Below, piece by piece: positions 45,595-54,911 of a stretch of DNA of 64,000 nt. Origin of the DNA: Streptomyces sp. NRRL WC-3626 (GTDB lineage Bacteria; Actinomycetota; Actinomycetes; Streptomycetales; Streptomycetaceae); NCBI RefSeq assembly GCF_000718785.1, contig NZ_JOCA01000010.1, positions 62,001 to 126,000 on the forward strand, given 5' to 3'. The position numbers were made by a program, and so were the translations under genes. Every line of letters starts with the position of its first letter. Position 1 is the first letter of the stretch. Below the pieces are notes generated by a model. That model saw nothing but the letters and a program-made list of their open reading frames with translations. It did not search any database and had not been told where the DNA came from.

Positions 45595-46778
45595 GCGAGG
45601 CCGGCGGGGGCTGGCGCCGGGCCACCGGGGTCGCGGGCGTCGCGCTGGGCGTGCTCGCCACCGGGGCCGCCGCGGGCGTCGCGATAGAGCGGATGACGGT
45701 CGGCCGGGGCATGCGCAAGAAGGCCCGGCTCGCCCTCGACTCGGCGGGACCGTACGGCGCGCTGCGCGGCACACCCGGCAAGGCGTACGCCGACGACGGC
45801 ACCGAGCTGTACTACGAGGCCGACGACCTCGACCCGGCCCCGGCCCCCGAGCGTCGGCGCCGGCTGTTCGGGCGCCGGGCGCCCGCCCCGGTCACCGTCG
45901 TCTTCAGCCACGGCTACTGCCTCAACCAGGACTGCTGGCACTTCCAGCGGGCCGCGCTGCGGGGTGTCGTACGGACCGTGTACTGGGACCAGCGCAGCCA
46001 CGGCAGGTCGGCGCGCGGCGCGGCGCAGCTGGAGCGGGGCGAGCCGGTCAGCATCGAGCAGCTGGGGCGGGACCTGAAGGCCGTCATCGACGCGGCGGCG
46101 CCCGAGGGGCCGCTGGTGCTGGTCGGCCACTCCATGGGCGGGATGACGGTGATGGCCCTCGCCGACCAGTACCCGGAGCTGATCGCGGAGCGGGTGGTGG
46201 GCGTCGCCCTGGTCGGTACGTCGCCGGGGCGGCTCGGCGAGGTCAACTTCGGGCTGCCGGTGGCCGGGGTCAACGCGGTGCGGCGGGTGCTGCCGGGGGT
46301 GCTGAAGGCGCTGGGGCAGCGGGCCGAACTGGTGGAGAAGGGGCGCCGGGCCACCGCGGACCTGTTCGCGGGGATCATCAAGCGGTACTCGTTCGCGTCC
46401 CGGGACGTGGACCCGGCCGTCGCCCGGTTCGCCGAGCGGATGATCGAGGGCACGCCGATCGACGTGGTCGCCGAGTACTACCCGGCGTTCGACGCCCACG
46501 ACAAGACCGAGGCCCTCGCCCGCTTCGCCGGCCTGCCGGTGCTGGTGCTGGCCGGGGTGGACGACCTCGTCACGCCCAGCGAGCACAGCGAGGAGATCGC
46601 CGGTCTGCTCCCCGAGGCGGAACTGGTGCTGGTCCCGGACGCCGGACACCTGGTGATGCTGGAGCACCCGGAGGTGGTGATAGACCGCCTCGCCGACCTG
46701 CTGACCCGCGCGGGCGCGGTGCCCGCAGGGGCTACCGTTAAGGGCTATGGAAGCAGCAGCACCGCACGACCCGGCTGA
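45591..46778 (+). CDS. Alpha/beta hydrolase with N-terminal membrane anchor
   Basis: 395 residues. A hydrophobic segment at about 10-32 may anchor it. The hydrolase fold follows with the oxyanion region FSHGYCLNQDCW, the nucleophile elbow GHSMGG near 168, the Asp in LAGVDDLVTP and the His in DAGHLVMLEHP. The substrate is unknown. It is coupled to alr by overlap and overlaps tsaE by 32 bases, an actinobacterial arrangement (alr, hydrolase, tsaE). Confidence 0.88.
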   Translation: MSEAGGGWRRATGVAGVALGVLATGAAAGVAIERMTVGRGMRKKARLALDSAGPYGALRGTPGKAYADDGTELYYEADDLDPAPAPERRRRLFGRRAPAPVTVVFSHGYCLNQDCWHFQRAALRGVVRTVYWDQRSHGRSARGAAQLERGEPVSIEQLGRDLKAVIDAAAPEGPLVLVGHSMGGMTVMALADQYPELIAERVVGVALVGTSPGRLGEVNFGLPVAGVNAVRRVLPGVLKALGQRAELVEKGRRATADLFAGIIKRYSFASRDVDPAVARFAERMIEGTPIDVVAEYYPAFDAHDKTEALARFAGLPVLVLAGVDDLVTPSEHSEEIAGLLPEAELVLVPDAGHLVMLEHPEVVIDRLADLLTRAGAVPAGATVKGYGSSSTARPG

Positions 46779-47271
46779 ACCGAGCGCGAACTCCACCGGG
46801 CTGACCGTCACCTCCCCCGAGCAGATGCGCGAACTGGGGCGCAGGCTGGCCAAGTTGCTGCGCGCCGGTGATCTGGTGCTGCTCTCGGGCGAGCTGGGCG
46901 CGGGCAAGACGACCCTGACCCGGGGCCTCGGCGAGGGGCTCGGGGTGCGGGGCGCGGTCACGTCGCCGACGTTCGTGATCGCCCGGGTGCATCCGTCGCT
47001 GGGCGACGGTCCGCCGCTGGTGCACGTGGACGCGTACCGGCTGTCGGGCGGTCTGGACGAGATGGAGGACCTCGACCTCGACGTCTCGCTGCCGGAGTCG
47101 GTGATCGTCGTGGAGTGGGGCGAGGGCAAGGTCGAGGAGCTGACCGACGACCGGCTTCAGCTCGTCATCCACCGTGCGGTCGGAGACACCACGGACGAGG
47201 TGCGCGAGGTGACCGTGACCGGACTGGGCGGGCGCTGGGCGGCGACGGACCTGACCGTGTTGTCGGCCTAG
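46747..47271 (+). CDS. tsaE: tRNA t6A synthesis ATPase TsaE
   Basis: 174 residues. The P-loop GELGAGKTT is at 48-56, with TSPTFVIARVH and the VHVDAYRLSG motif after it. It works with TsaB and TsaD to make N6-threonylcarbamoyladenosine at A37 of ANN-decoding tRNAs. The ATG lies inside the upstream hydrolase gene in another frame, so the N-terminus (about 20 residues) may be shorter than annotated. tsaB and tsaD follow within 1-2.3 kb. Confidence 0.94.
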   Translation: MEAAAPHDPAEPSANSTGLTVTSPEQMRELGRRLAKLLRAGDLVLLSGELGAGKTTLTRGLGEGLGVRGAVTSPTFVIARVHPSLGDGPPLVHVDAYRLSGGLDEMEDLDLDVSLPESVIVVEWGEGKVEELTDDRLQLVIHRAVGDTTDEVREVTVTGLGGRWAATDLTVLSA

Positions 47272-47283
47272 ACACCACGGGCT

Positions 47284-47466
47284 CTACGCGGCCTCGCGGT
47301 GATCCTTCGCCGGTTCGGCGGCGGGCAGGGGATCCGGTGCGCGGGGCGGGGTGGAGACCGCGGCGGCCGCGGCGCAGGACGCCAGCAGGTCACGCATCGA
47401 GATCCCGGAGACCGGCTGGGGCCGCGAATCCGCCGGGGTGCGGCGGGCGCTCTGGTGGGCCGGCAT
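47284..47466 (-). CDS. Small 60-residue protein behind a palindromic box
   Basis: 60 residues with a perfect AGGAGG 6 bases before the ATG, so it is probably translated. The sequence is Ala/Pro-rich with a central MRDLLASCAAAAAVS segment and basic N-terminus. No family recognised, no clear membrane span. It converges on tsaE with a 12-base gap. Its likely control site is the TTAGGT/ACCTAA palindrome 30 bases upstream. Confidence 0.65.
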   Translation of the reverse strand: MPAHQSARRTPADSRPQPVSGISMRDLLASCAAAAAVSTPPRAPDPLPAAEPAKDHREAA

Positions 47467-47494
47467 GGACGCCTCCTGAAGGACGGGGGCGGAT

Positions 47495-47516
47495 GTGGTT
47501 AGGTAGACCTAACCAC
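47495..47516. promoter_or_regulatory. TTAGGT-type palindrome, possible metal or TetR box
   Basis: Perfect 10-base arms, GTGGTTAGGT (47495-47504) and ACCTAACCAC (47507-47516), around AG. The TTAGGT/ACCTAA half sites are those of DtxR/IdeR-type iron boxes, but those are spaced differently, so another dimeric repressor is possible. Confidence 0.6.
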
Positions 47517-47666
47517 GGGCTGGATACCATGTGACCACGCCCGGGAGGCCGAACGCAACATTTTGCCGACGTCTTGTCGGAACGTATGGACCGCGTCCAC
47601 GCCGTCGGTCCCGGACGCGCACACCGCGGCGCGGGGAAGGGACGCGAGGGCTCAAGGGGCTCGGGC

Positions 47667-48218
47667 TCAGGGAACGACGACGACCGTCCGCCCGATCGTC
47701 GCGAACTTCCACATCGCCCTGCCGTCCGCCCGGGTCTCGCGGATCCCGCCCGTCCGCTCCTCGGGGTCGAGCTGCGGCGCCGAGCCGTCGACCGCCGCGC
47801 TGAACCCGATCGCCGTGCCCCCGACGGAGGCGAAACGCACGACGTGCTCGATCGGGACCCCGTCCGATCCGGTGACCGCCCCGGACCGGGACGTGACGCG
47901 GTAGGCGCCCGGTTCCGGGTCCACCGTGCTGGGGCTGACCCCGAAGGTGCGCCGCACCTCGCCCTTCTCCCCGACGAGCCACACCCGGTCCTTGTCCAGG
48001 GCGTACACGATCCGTTCGCCCGTCCCCGACCGCGCGGGGAGGGCGGCCGGGCCGTCGCGGTGGTCCTTGCGGACCCCCGCGGGGGTGCCGGCGGACGGGT
48101 GGCGCAGATCGGCCGGGACGCTCACCGCCGCCTGATGGCCGAGGTAGCCGACCGTCACGAGGGCCGCCGCGGTCAGCCCCGCCACGATCGCCGCACTGCT
48201 CCCTGCCACCGTCGTCAC
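47667..48218 (-). CDS. Degenerate L,D-transpeptidase-like membrane protein
   Basis: 183 residues. An N-terminal membrane segment at about 8-28 (AAIVAGLTAAALVTVGYL) precedes an outside domain. From IVYALDKDRVWLVGEKGEV to the C-terminal MWKFATIGRTVVVV the pattern follows a YkuD domain. Where the family has HxxxxxxSHGCIR, this protein has TGGIRETR, so the catalytic Cys is Gly and the His is missing. It is probably an inactive wall-binding relative; this is inference from pattern, not alignment. Confidence 0.65.
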   Translation of the reverse strand: MTTVAGSSAAIVAGLTAAALVTVGYLGHQAAVSVPADLRHPSAGTPAGVRKDHRDGPAALPARSGTGERIVYALDKDRVWLVGEKGEVRRTFGVSPSTVDPEPGAYRVTSRSGAVTGSDGVPIEHVVRFASVGGTAIGFSAAVDGSAPQLDPEERTGGIRETRADGRAMWKFATIGRTVVVVP

Positions 48219-48316
48219 CCCTGTCCGGCTCTGTCCTGTTATGTACGTACGCTGCCGCGACCGTAGCAGGAGGTGACCGGCCGACCCGTGCGGCCGTGGG
48301 CGGGGCGTGGGAGCCG

Positions 48317-48322
48317 TAGGCT
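48317..48322 (+). promoter_or_regulatory. -10 box of leaderless tsaB promoter
   Basis: TAGGCT ends 6 bases before the GTG of tsaB. Confidence 0.5.
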
Positions 48323-48328
48323 GTTTGC

Positions 48329-48982
48329 GTGCTCTTGCTCGCTCTGGATACCGCCACCCCAGCCGTCACCGTCGCGCTGCACGACGGCCGCGACGTCATC
48401 GCCTCGTCCAGTCAGGTGGACGCCCGCCGCCACGGTGAGCTGCTGCTCCCGGCGGTCGACCGGGTGCTCACCGGGGCGGGGCTGCGGCTCGACGCCGTCA
48501 CCGGGATCGTCGTCGGCGTCGGACCCGGCCCGTACACCGGGCTGCGCGTCGGCCTGATGACCGCGGACACCTTCGGGCTCGCGCTGGGCGTCCCCGTGCA
48601 CGGCGTGTGCACGCTCGACGGCCTCGCCTACGCGGCCGACCTGGAGGGCCCCTTCGTGGTGGCGACCGACGCCCGCCGCAAGGAGGTCTACTGGGCGCGC
48701 TACGCCGACTCCCGCACCCGGCTCACCGAGCCCGCGGTGGACCGGCCCGCCGACATCGCGGAGCAGGTCGCGGGCCTGCCCGCGGTCGGGGCCGGCGCGC
48801 TGCTCTACCCCGACACCTTCCCCAGGGCCCACGAGCCGGAGCATGTCTCCGCCGCCGCCCTGGCCCGGCTCGCCGCCGAGCGGCTCGCGGCCGGCGAGGA
48901 ACTGCCCGAGCCCCGGCCGCTGTATCTGCGCCGGCCCGATGCCCAGGTCCCCAAGAACTACAAGGTGGTCACCCCCAAGTGA
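48329..48982 (+). CDS. tsaB: tRNA t6A synthesis protein TsaB
   Basis: 217 residues of the ASKHA fold, a non-catalytic partner of TsaD. LLLALDTATPAVTVAL and GVGPGPYTGLRVGL are diagnostic. GTG start, probably leaderless. The stop overlaps rimI (GTGA). Confidence 0.94.
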   Translation: MLLLALDTATPAVTVALHDGRDVIASSSQVDARRHGELLLPAVDRVLTGAGLRLDAVTGIVVGVGPGPYTGLRVGLMTADTFGLALGVPVHGVCTLDGLAYAADLEGPFVVATDARRKEVYWARYADSRTRLTEPAVDRPADIAEQVAGLPAVGAGALLYPDTFPRAHEPEHVSAAALARLAAERLAAGEELPEPRPLYLRRPDAQVPKNYKVVTPK

Positions 48983-49557
48983 CCGGATCCGAGACAGCCG
49001 TGCTGCGCGAGATGCGCTGGTGGGACATCGACGCCGTACTGGACCTCGAGCGGGACCTGTTCCCCGAGGACGCCTGGTCGCGCGGGATGTTCTGGTCCGA
49101 GCTGGCCCATGCGCGCGGGCCCGGCGCCACCCGGCGCTATGTGGTCGCCGAGGAGGACGGGCGGCTCGTCGGCTACGCCGGCCTCACCACCTCCGGTGCG
49201 GAGGGCGAGGGCGAGGGCGAGGGCGGCGGCAGTGTCGCCGCGGCCGACGTGCAGACCATCGCCGTCAGCCGCGACCACTGGGGCACCGGCCTCGGTTCGC
49301 GGCTGCTGACCGAGCTGCTGCGGGCGGCGACGGCCTTCGAATGCGTCGAGGTGCTGCTGGAGTGCCGGGTCGACAACGTCCGCGCCCAGAAGCTCTACGA
49401 GCGCTTCGGCTTCGAGACCATCGGCGTACGGCGCGGCTACTACCAGCCGGGGAACGTGGACGCCCTGGTGATGCGGCTGACCGACCCCTCCACCTCTGTG
49501 AACCCGGCGGCCTCCGCCGACGGGAACGGCGTACAAGGAACTGAGACCCATGGCTGA
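48979..49557 (+). CDS. rimI: Ribosomal protein alanine N-acetyltransferase-like RimI
   Basis: GNAT acetyltransferase of 192 residues. Acetyl-CoA motif [13 protein letters not shown], then [21 protein letters not shown]. RimI acetylates the N-terminus of S18 in E. coli; in this operon position a wider role is possible. A GEGEGEG insert near residue 76 replaces a short loop. GTG 48979 overlaps the tsaB stop and the end overlaps tsaD by 8 bases. Confidence 0.92.
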   Translation: MTGSETAVLREMRWWDIDAVLDLERDLFPEDAWSRGMFWSELAHARGPGATRRYVVAEEDGRLVGYAGLTTSGAEGEGEGEGGGSVAAADVQTIAVSRDHWGTGLGSRLLTELLRAATAFECVEVLLECRVDNVRAQKLYERFGFETIGVRRGYYQPGNVDALVMRLTDPSTSVNPAASADGNGVQGTETHG

Positions 49558-50635
49558 CGAACCCCTGGTCCTGGGGATCGAGACCTCCTGCGACGAGACC
49601 GGCGTCGGCATCGTCCGAGGGACCACCCTGCTGGCGGACGCCGTCGCCTCCAGCGTCGACGAGCACGCCCGCTTCGGCGGCGTCGTCCCGGAGGTGGCGA
49701 GCCGCGCCCACCTGGAGGCGATGGTCCCCACCATCGGGCGGGCGCTGAAGGAGGCGGGCGTCAGCGCCCGCGACCTCGACGGCATCGCCGTCACCGCGGG
49801 CCCCGGACTCGCGGGCGCGCTGCTGGTCGGCGTCTCGGCGGCGAAGGCGTACGCGTACGCGCTGGGCAAGCCGCTGTACGGCGTCAACCACCTGGCCTCG
49901 CACATCTGCGTCGACCAGCTGGAGCACGGCACGCTGCCCGAGCCGACGATGGCGCTGCTGGTCTCCGGCGGCCACTCCTCCCTCCTGCTCTCCACGGACA
50001 TCACCTCCGACGTCCGCCCGCTCGGCGCGACCATCGACGACGCGGCCGGCGAGGCCTTCGACAAGATCGCCCGTGTGCTGAACCTCGGCTTCCCCGGCGG
50101 ACCGGTCATCGACCGCTACGCCCGTGAGGGCGACCCGAAAGCGATCGCGTTCCCGCGCGGGCTCACCGGCCCGCGCGACCCGGCGTACGACTTCTCCTTC
50201 TCCGGGCTGAAGACGGCCGTGGCCCGGTGGATCGAGGCGAAGCGGGCGGCGGGGGAGGAGGTCCCGGTACGTGACGTGTCGGCGTCCTTCCAGGAGGCGG
50301 TCGTCGACGTCCTCACCCGTAAGGCCGTACGGGCCTGCAAGGACGAGGGCGTCGACCATCTGATGATCGGCGGCGGGGTGGCCGCCAACTCCCGCCTGCG
50401 GGCGCTCGCCCAGGAACGCTGCGAGGCGGCCGGCATCCGGCTCCGCGTGCCACGCCCCAAGCTGTGCACGGACAACGGCGCGATGGTCGCGGCGCTGGGC
50501 GCGGAGATGGTCGCCCGTAACCGGGCCCCCTCCGACTGGGACCTGTCGGCCGACTCCTCCCTCCCCGTGACGGATCCGCACGTGCCCGGACACGACCACG
50601 TCCACGAGGTCAGCAAGGAGAACCTGTACTCGTGA
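49550..50635 (+). CDS. tsaD: tRNA t6A transferase TsaD
   Basis: Catalytic subunit that transfers threonylcarbamoyl to A37; 361 residues. [25 protein letters not shown] and the metal-binding His114 and His118 in NHLASHIC are present, with VSGGHSS and [11 protein letters not shown] later. It overlaps both rimI and the next small gene. Confidence 0.96.
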   Translation: MADEPLVLGIETSCDETGVGIVRGTTLLADAVASSVDEHARFGGVVPEVASRAHLEAMVPTIGRALKEAGVSARDLDGIAVTAGPGLAGALLVGVSAAKAYAYALGKPLYGVNHLASHICVDQLEHGTLPEPTMALLVSGGHSSLLLSTDITSDVRPLGATIDDAAGEAFDKIARVLNLGFPGGPVIDRYAREGDPKAIAFPRGLTGPRDPAYDFSFSGLKTAVARWIEAKRAAGEEVPVRDVSASFQEAVVDVLTRKAVRACKDEGVDHLMIGGGVAANSRLRALAQERCEAAGIRLRVPRPKLCTDNGAMVAALGAEMVARNRAPSDWDLSADSSLPVTDPHVPGHDHVHEVSKENLYS

Positions 50636-50895
50636 CCGTCGCCCTGATGTGGGAGGCCCGCGCCCTCCCCGGCCGCTCCTCGGACCTCCTCGCCTGGACG
50701 GAGGAACGCGCCCGCGAACTCCCGCGGCGCCCCCTGCGCCGCGAGTCCTTCCGCGCCCCCGAGGACCGCGTCCTGGTCATCACGTGGTGGGACGCCCCGT
50801 ACGACGCCGACCTCCCGGAACTCCCGGAACCGGACAGCGACCTGATCGCCCGTCCGGTGCACCGGTGGCGGTTCGAGTCGCTGGGGGGCGTCTGA
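50632..50895 (+). CDS. Small protein coupled to tsaD
   Basis: 87 residues; GTG overlaps the tsaD stop. A ferredoxin-like beta-alpha-beta pattern ([28 protein letters not shown]) faintly resembles antibiotic-biosynthesis-monooxygenase folds. No function can be assigned. Confidence 0.7.
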   Translation: MTVALMWEARALPGRSSDLLAWTEERARELPRRPLRRESFRAPEDRVLVITWWDAPYDADLPELPEPDSDLIARPVHRWRFESLGGV

Positions 50896-51039
50896 CCGCA
50901 CGAGGTGTGACGGGCGCGGGTGACCGCTCGCCGGCGGTTCTCCCCGGCAGAGTCAGGTCGCCGAATGTTGCGGGAGGTCGGGCGAATGTTCCGGAAGTCC
51001 GCGGCCTCCGGAGGTCTTCGGCTATGGAGCCCGCGGGGT

Positions 51040-51045
51040 TACGAT
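51040..51045 (+). promoter_or_regulatory. -10 box of leaderless LacI-regulator promoter
   Basis: TACGAT ends 7 bases before the ATG at 51053. Two CGAATGTT copies (50960 and 50982 region) and an imperfect TCCGGA repeat lie upstream. Confidence 0.4.
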
Positions 51046-51052
51046 CGCCGCC

Positions 51053-52105
51053 ATGACTTCCCCGCAGCCCGCAGAAACCCGGACGCAAGGGCGCCGTACC
51101 CAGACGGCGACCCTCGCCGAGATCGCCCGTGAGGCGGGTGTCTCGGCGCCGACTGTTTCGAAGGTCCTCAACGGTCGTGCCGATGTCGCCCCCGCCACCC
51201 GGAGCCGGGTCGAGGGACTGCTGCGCGCCCACGGCTACCGGCGCCGGCGTGCCGAGGCCACCCGCTCGCCCCTGATCGACCTCGTCTTCCACGAACTGGA
51301 GAGCGCCTGGGCGATGGAGGTCATCCGGGGCGTGGAGAACGTGGCCCGGGACGCGGGTCTGAGCGTCGTCCTCTCCGAGAGCGCGGGCCGTCTCACACCC
51401 GGCCGCACCTGGGCCGACCAGGTCGCCGCCCGCCGCCCGCACGGGGTGATCCTCGTCCTGTCCGGCCTCGACGAGTCGGGGCGTGCCCTGCTGACCAGCC
51501 GTTCCATCCCGTTCGTGGTGATGGACCCGGCCGGCGACCCGGGCACCGACGTGCCGTCCATCGGCGCGACCAACTGGCAGGGCGGGCTCGCCGCCACCCG
51601 GCACCTGGTCGAACTGGGCCACACCCGGATCGGCGCGATCAGCGGACCCACACGGATGATGTGCAGCCGCGCCCGCGTCGACGGCTACCGGGCCGCCCTG
51701 GAGACCGCCGGGCTGCCGGTCGACCCCCAGCTGATCATGACCGGCGACTTCCATCACGAGGCCGGCTACCGGCAGGGCCTCGCCCTGCTGCGCCGCGAGG
51801 ACCGGCCCACCGCGGTGTTCGCCGGCAACGACCTCCAGGCCCTCGGTCTGTACGAGGCCGCGCGCGAGCTGGGGCTGCGGATCCCGGAGGACCTGAGCGT
51901 GGTCGGGTTCGACGATCTGCCGGTGGCCCGCTGGGTGGGCCCGCCGCTGACGACCGTGCGGCAGCCGCTGACGGAGATGGCGGAGGCGGCGGCCAAGCTG
52001 GTTCTCAGCCTGGGCAAGGACGAGGACCCGGCGGCGGCGACCCGGGTGGAGCTGGCGACGAGTCTGGTGGTGCGGAGCAGTACGGCGGCGCCCTCGGGGG
52101 CATGA
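51053..52105 (+). CDS. LacI-family transcriptional regulator
   Basis: 350 residues. The HTH is at about 20-45 (TLAEIAREAGVSAPTVSKVLNG), the hinge RSRVEGLLRAHGY follows, then a periplasmic-binding-like ligand domain (LIDLVFHELES to the C-terminus) with FAGNDLQALGLYEAARELG. The ligand is probably a sugar or glycoside. Two LacI-type operators occur 9 kb away before the beta-helix gene, but linkage is unproven. Confidence 0.92.
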   Translation: MTSPQPAETRTQGRRTQTATLAEIAREAGVSAPTVSKVLNGRADVAPATRSRVEGLLRAHGYRRRRAEATRSPLIDLVFHELESAWAMEVIRGVENVARDAGLSVVLSESAGRLTPGRTWADQVAARRPHGVILVLSGLDESGRALLTSRSIPFVVMDPAGDPGTDVPSIGATNWQGGLAATRHLVELGHTRIGAISGPTRMMCSRARVDGYRAALETAGLPVDPQLIMTGDFHHEAGYRQGLALLRREDRPTAVFAGNDLQALGLYEAARELGLRIPEDLSVVGFDDLPVARWVGPPLTTVRQPLTEMAEAAAKLVLSLGKDEDPAAATRVELATSLVVRSSTAAPSGA

Positions 52106-52190
52106 GCCGGTCGAAAGTTTCGGGGGTGGTGGATGTCGTACCGGAAGTCTGAGAATTTCCCAAGAAAACTGCCCGCGGGGCGCTGCTCGC

Positions 52191-52196
52191 CATAAT
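52191..52196 (+). promoter_or_regulatory. -10 box before the LCP gene
   Basis: CATAAT lies 8 bases before the ATG at 52205, compatible with a leaderless mRNA. Confidence 0.4.
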
Positions 52197-52204
52197 TCGG
52201 ACTT

Positions 52205-53293
52205 ATGTTCCTGCCCGTGAGGGGACAGGGACATGAGAAGAGTGACGGGACTGGGGACGACGGGGACGACGGGGGCATACGGCCCCGTCGGCGGGCGCGG
52301 GCACTGAAGATCACGGGGCTGGCGCTGGCAGGGCTGCTGGTCCTGGGCGCGGGAGCGGCGGGCTGGGTCTACTGGCAGCTCAACGACAACATCAGGAGCG
52401 TCGACATCAACAGCGCGCTGGGCGACGACCGCCCGGCGAAGGCCGTACCCACCCCTTCTCCGTCCGCCACGGCCGCGCCCCTGCCGACGGAACCCCTGAA
52501 CATCCTCGTCCTCGGCTCGGACTCGCGCAGCGGCGAGGAGAACCAGGCGCTCGGCGGCGGGGACAGCGGCGGCGCCCGCTCCGACACGGCGATGGTCGTG
52601 CACCTCGACGCGGGCCGCACCGGCGCGACCGTGGTCAGCATCCCCCGCGACACCCTTGTCGACCGGCCCTCCTGCCCGCTGGAGGACGGGGAGTCGACGC
52701 GTGCGGCCTCCGGGGTCATGTTCAACACCGCGTACGAGGTGGGCGGTCCGGTGTGTGCCGTGAAGACCGTGGAGACGCTCACGGACGTCCGTATGGACCA
52801 CTACATCGAGATCGACTTCGCCGGTTTCGCCCGCCTCGTGGACGCGCTCGGCGGGGTCACCGTCACCACCGAGGAGGACATCGACGACGACCGGAGCCAT
52901 CTCACCCTCGACGCCGGCACCCACCACCTCGACGGGAAGGACGCCCTCGCCCTGGCCCGCACCCGGTACGGCATCGGCGACGGCAGCGACCTCGGCCGCA
53001 TCCCGCTCCAGCACCAGCTGGTGAAGGCCCTGCTGGAACAGGTCTCGCGGCAGAACCTGCTGACCAGCCCCACCCGCCTGTACGACGTCGCCGACACGGT
53101 CACCGGCAGCCTCACCGCCGACACCGGCCTGGACTCCCTCCCCGAACTGACCCGCCTCGCCCAGAGCCTGCGCGACCTCCCCTCCGACGAGGTCACCACC
53201 CTCACCATGCCGGTCGTCCCGTCCACCTGGGACCCCAACCGCGTGGTGCCGGACGAGCCGGAGGCGGGGGAGCTGTGGGCTTCGCTGAGGTGA
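52205..53293 (+). CDS. LytR-CpsA-Psr (LCP) family protein
   Basis: 362 residues. An acidic cytoplasmic start, a membrane segment at about 35-56 (ITGLALAGLLVLGAGAAGW), then the LCP domain with LNILVLGSDSR, ARSDTAMVVHLD, VVSIPRDTLV and ALALARTRYGIGDGSDLGR. LCP enzymes ligate teichoic-acid-like or other glycopolymers to peptidoglycan outside the membrane. The conserved Arg and Asp residues are present. GTG 52217 is an alternative start. Confidence 0.92.
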   Translation: MFLPVRGQGHEKSDGTGDDGDDGGIRPRRRARALKITGLALAGLLVLGAGAAGWVYWQLNDNIRSVDINSALGDDRPAKAVPTPSPSATAAPLPTEPLNILVLGSDSRSGEENQALGGGDSGGARSDTAMVVHLDAGRTGATVVSIPRDTLVDRPSCPLEDGESTRAASGVMFNTAYEVGGPVCAVKTVETLTDVRMDHYIEIDFAGFARLVDALGGVTVTTEEDIDDDRSHLTLDAGTHHLDGKDALALARTRYGIGDGSDLGRIPLQHQLVKALLEQVSRQNLLTSPTRLYDVADTVTGSLTADTGLDSLPELTRLAQSLRDLPSDEVTTLTMPVVPSTWDPNRVVPDEPEAGELWASLR

Positions 53294-53419
53294 GTGATCA
53301 CCCGTTCGGCTGATCGGTGTCGATCTTGGCGCGCCGTGTGCTCCGAACTCGTAGCGTCACCGTGTCGCTTGTGCCGCAGTGGCGCCCGCGCCCACACGTG
53401 AAGGAGGAGGTGCTTCTCG

Positions 53420-53614
53420 ATGACCGCTCTCGCAGAAGAGGTGGCCCCGGTGATGGTGGACGAGCCCGACGGGGCCGTGCTCGTCCTGACGTCGCCCGAC
53501 CCGAAGAAGGCCAAGTACGCGGACGAGCACCGGGTCCCCTACGGCATCGACGCGGTGATCCCGGAGGGACCGGCCAAGGGTTTCGCGATCGGCAAGGAGA
53601 TCGTCGCGTTCTGA
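53420..53614 (+). CDS. Small conserved-looking protein, unknown
   Basis: 64 residues behind an excellent AAGGAGGAGG site. Acidic, soluble, with the segment DPKKAKYADEHRVPYGIDA near the middle. No signal, no known motif. It is monocistronic, with the methyltransferase converging on it. TAGCGT at 53352-53357 may be its -10 box. Confidence 0.7.
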   Translation: MTALAEEVAPVMVDEPDGAVLVLTSPDPKKAKYADEHRVPYGIDAVIPEGPAKGFAIGKEIVAF

Positions 53615-53633
53615 GCGGGCCCGGCCCGGTGTG

Positions 53634-54821
53634 TCACCGCACCGGGTGGCCCAGGAGCATCGTCGGGGCGCCCGCGACGCGGGTGAGGAAGACCGTGAGC
53701 GACGCGGTGCCGTGGGGTTTGGGGAGGACTTTGCGGCGGAGTTCCTCCGGTTCCACCGCCGAGCCGCGTTTCTTGACGGTCAGGACGCCGACTTCGCGCT
53801 CGCGCAGGAGCGCCTTCAGCTTCTTGACGTTGAACGGGAGTTGGCCGGTGATCTCGTAGGCGTTGGCGTACGGGGTGGTGTGGGCCTCGTCGGCGGTGAT
53901 GTAGGCGATGGTCGGGTCGATCAGGCCGCCCTCCAGTTCCTCGGCCACCTCGGCGACCAGGTGGGCGCGGATGACGGCGCCGTCGGGCTCGTACAAGTAC
54001 CGTCCGACCGGGCGTACTCCGGGGTCGGGGAGCGCGGTGTCGGGGGTCACGTAAATGCCGGCTCCGGCGGGCAGCAGCGTCGCCCGCCGCGCCCCCGGTG
54101 TCACGTCCCGGCCGAACCACAGCATGGCCTCCTTCACGTCCCCGCCGTCCGAGACCCACTCGGCGGTCGCGGCCCCGGGGATCGCCTCGTGCGGAATGCC
54201 GGGAGCGATCTTCAGCAGCCCGAGCGGAGCCCCGAGCGCGGCGGACACGGCCCAGGACAGGGGCGGGGAGTAGGCCTCCGGGTCGAAGATCCGGCCGCGC
54301 CCGGAGGAACGCCGGGCCGGGTCGACGAACACGGCGTCGCAGCCGGCCGTGTCCACCTCCGTCACATCCGCCTCGCGCACCTCGATCAGTTCGGCCAGGC
54401 CGAGCGCGTCGGCGTTCGCGCGGGCCGCCGCGCAGGTCAGCGGGTCCCGGTCGACGGCCAGCACCCGGATCCCGGCGCGGGCGAGCGCGATCGCGTCCCC
54501 GCCGATCCCGCAGCACAGGTCGGCGACCGACCGCACCCCGAGCGCGTGCAGACACTCCGCCCGGTACGTCGCCACGGTCGCCCGCGTCGACTGCTCCACC
54601 CCGTTGGGCGTGAAGAACATCCGCGCGGCGTCCCGTTCCCCGAACTTGGCCACCGCCCGCTGCCGCAGCCGTGCCTGGCCCAGCGCCGCCGACACGAGTT
54701 CGGCGGGGTGCTCGCGGCGCAGCCGGGTCGCGACGGCGAGTTCGTGCGCCGGGTCGGTGTCGCGCACCTCGTCGAGGAGGGCGCGGCCTTCGGGGGTGAG
54801 GAGGGAGGCGAGGTCGTTCAC
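53634..54821 (-). CDS. Class I SAM methyltransferase with THUMP-like domain
   Basis: 395 residues. Motif I is VADLCCGIGGDAIALA near 103-118, and the catalytic-type DAVFVDPARRS follows. The C-terminal 90 residues match the THUMP-like domain of this actinobacterial family. Substrate unknown, probably RNA. GTG 54821 was chosen because a CACAAT -10 box lies 6 bases upstream (leaderless); the open frame upstream lacks homology. Confidence 0.85.
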   Translation of the reverse strand: MNDLASLLTPEGRALLDEVRDTDPAHELAVATRLRREHPAELVSAALGQARLRQRAVAKFGERDAARMFFTPNGVEQSTRATVATYRAECLHALGVRSVADLCCGIGGDAIALARAGIRVLAVDRDPLTCAAARANADALGLAELIEVREADVTEVDTAGCDAVFVDPARRSSGRGRIFDPEAYSPPLSWAVSAALGAPLGLLKIAPGIPHEAIPGAATAEWVSDGGDVKEAMLWFGRDVTPGARRATLLPAGAGIYVTPDTALPDPGVRPVGRYLYEPDGAVIRAHLVAEVAEELEGGLIDPTIAYITADEAHTTPYANAYEITGQLPFNVKKLKALLREREVGVLTVKKRGSAVEPEELRRKVLPKPHGTASLTVFLTRVAGAPTMLLGHPVR

Positions 54822-54911
54822 CGGGTCATTGTGGGCCAGTCGGTGGACCGTATGCCTCCGGCCGCGGTGTCGGGCCGGGTCCGGACGGTGCGGCTGCGAG
54901 GATCCGGCCCC

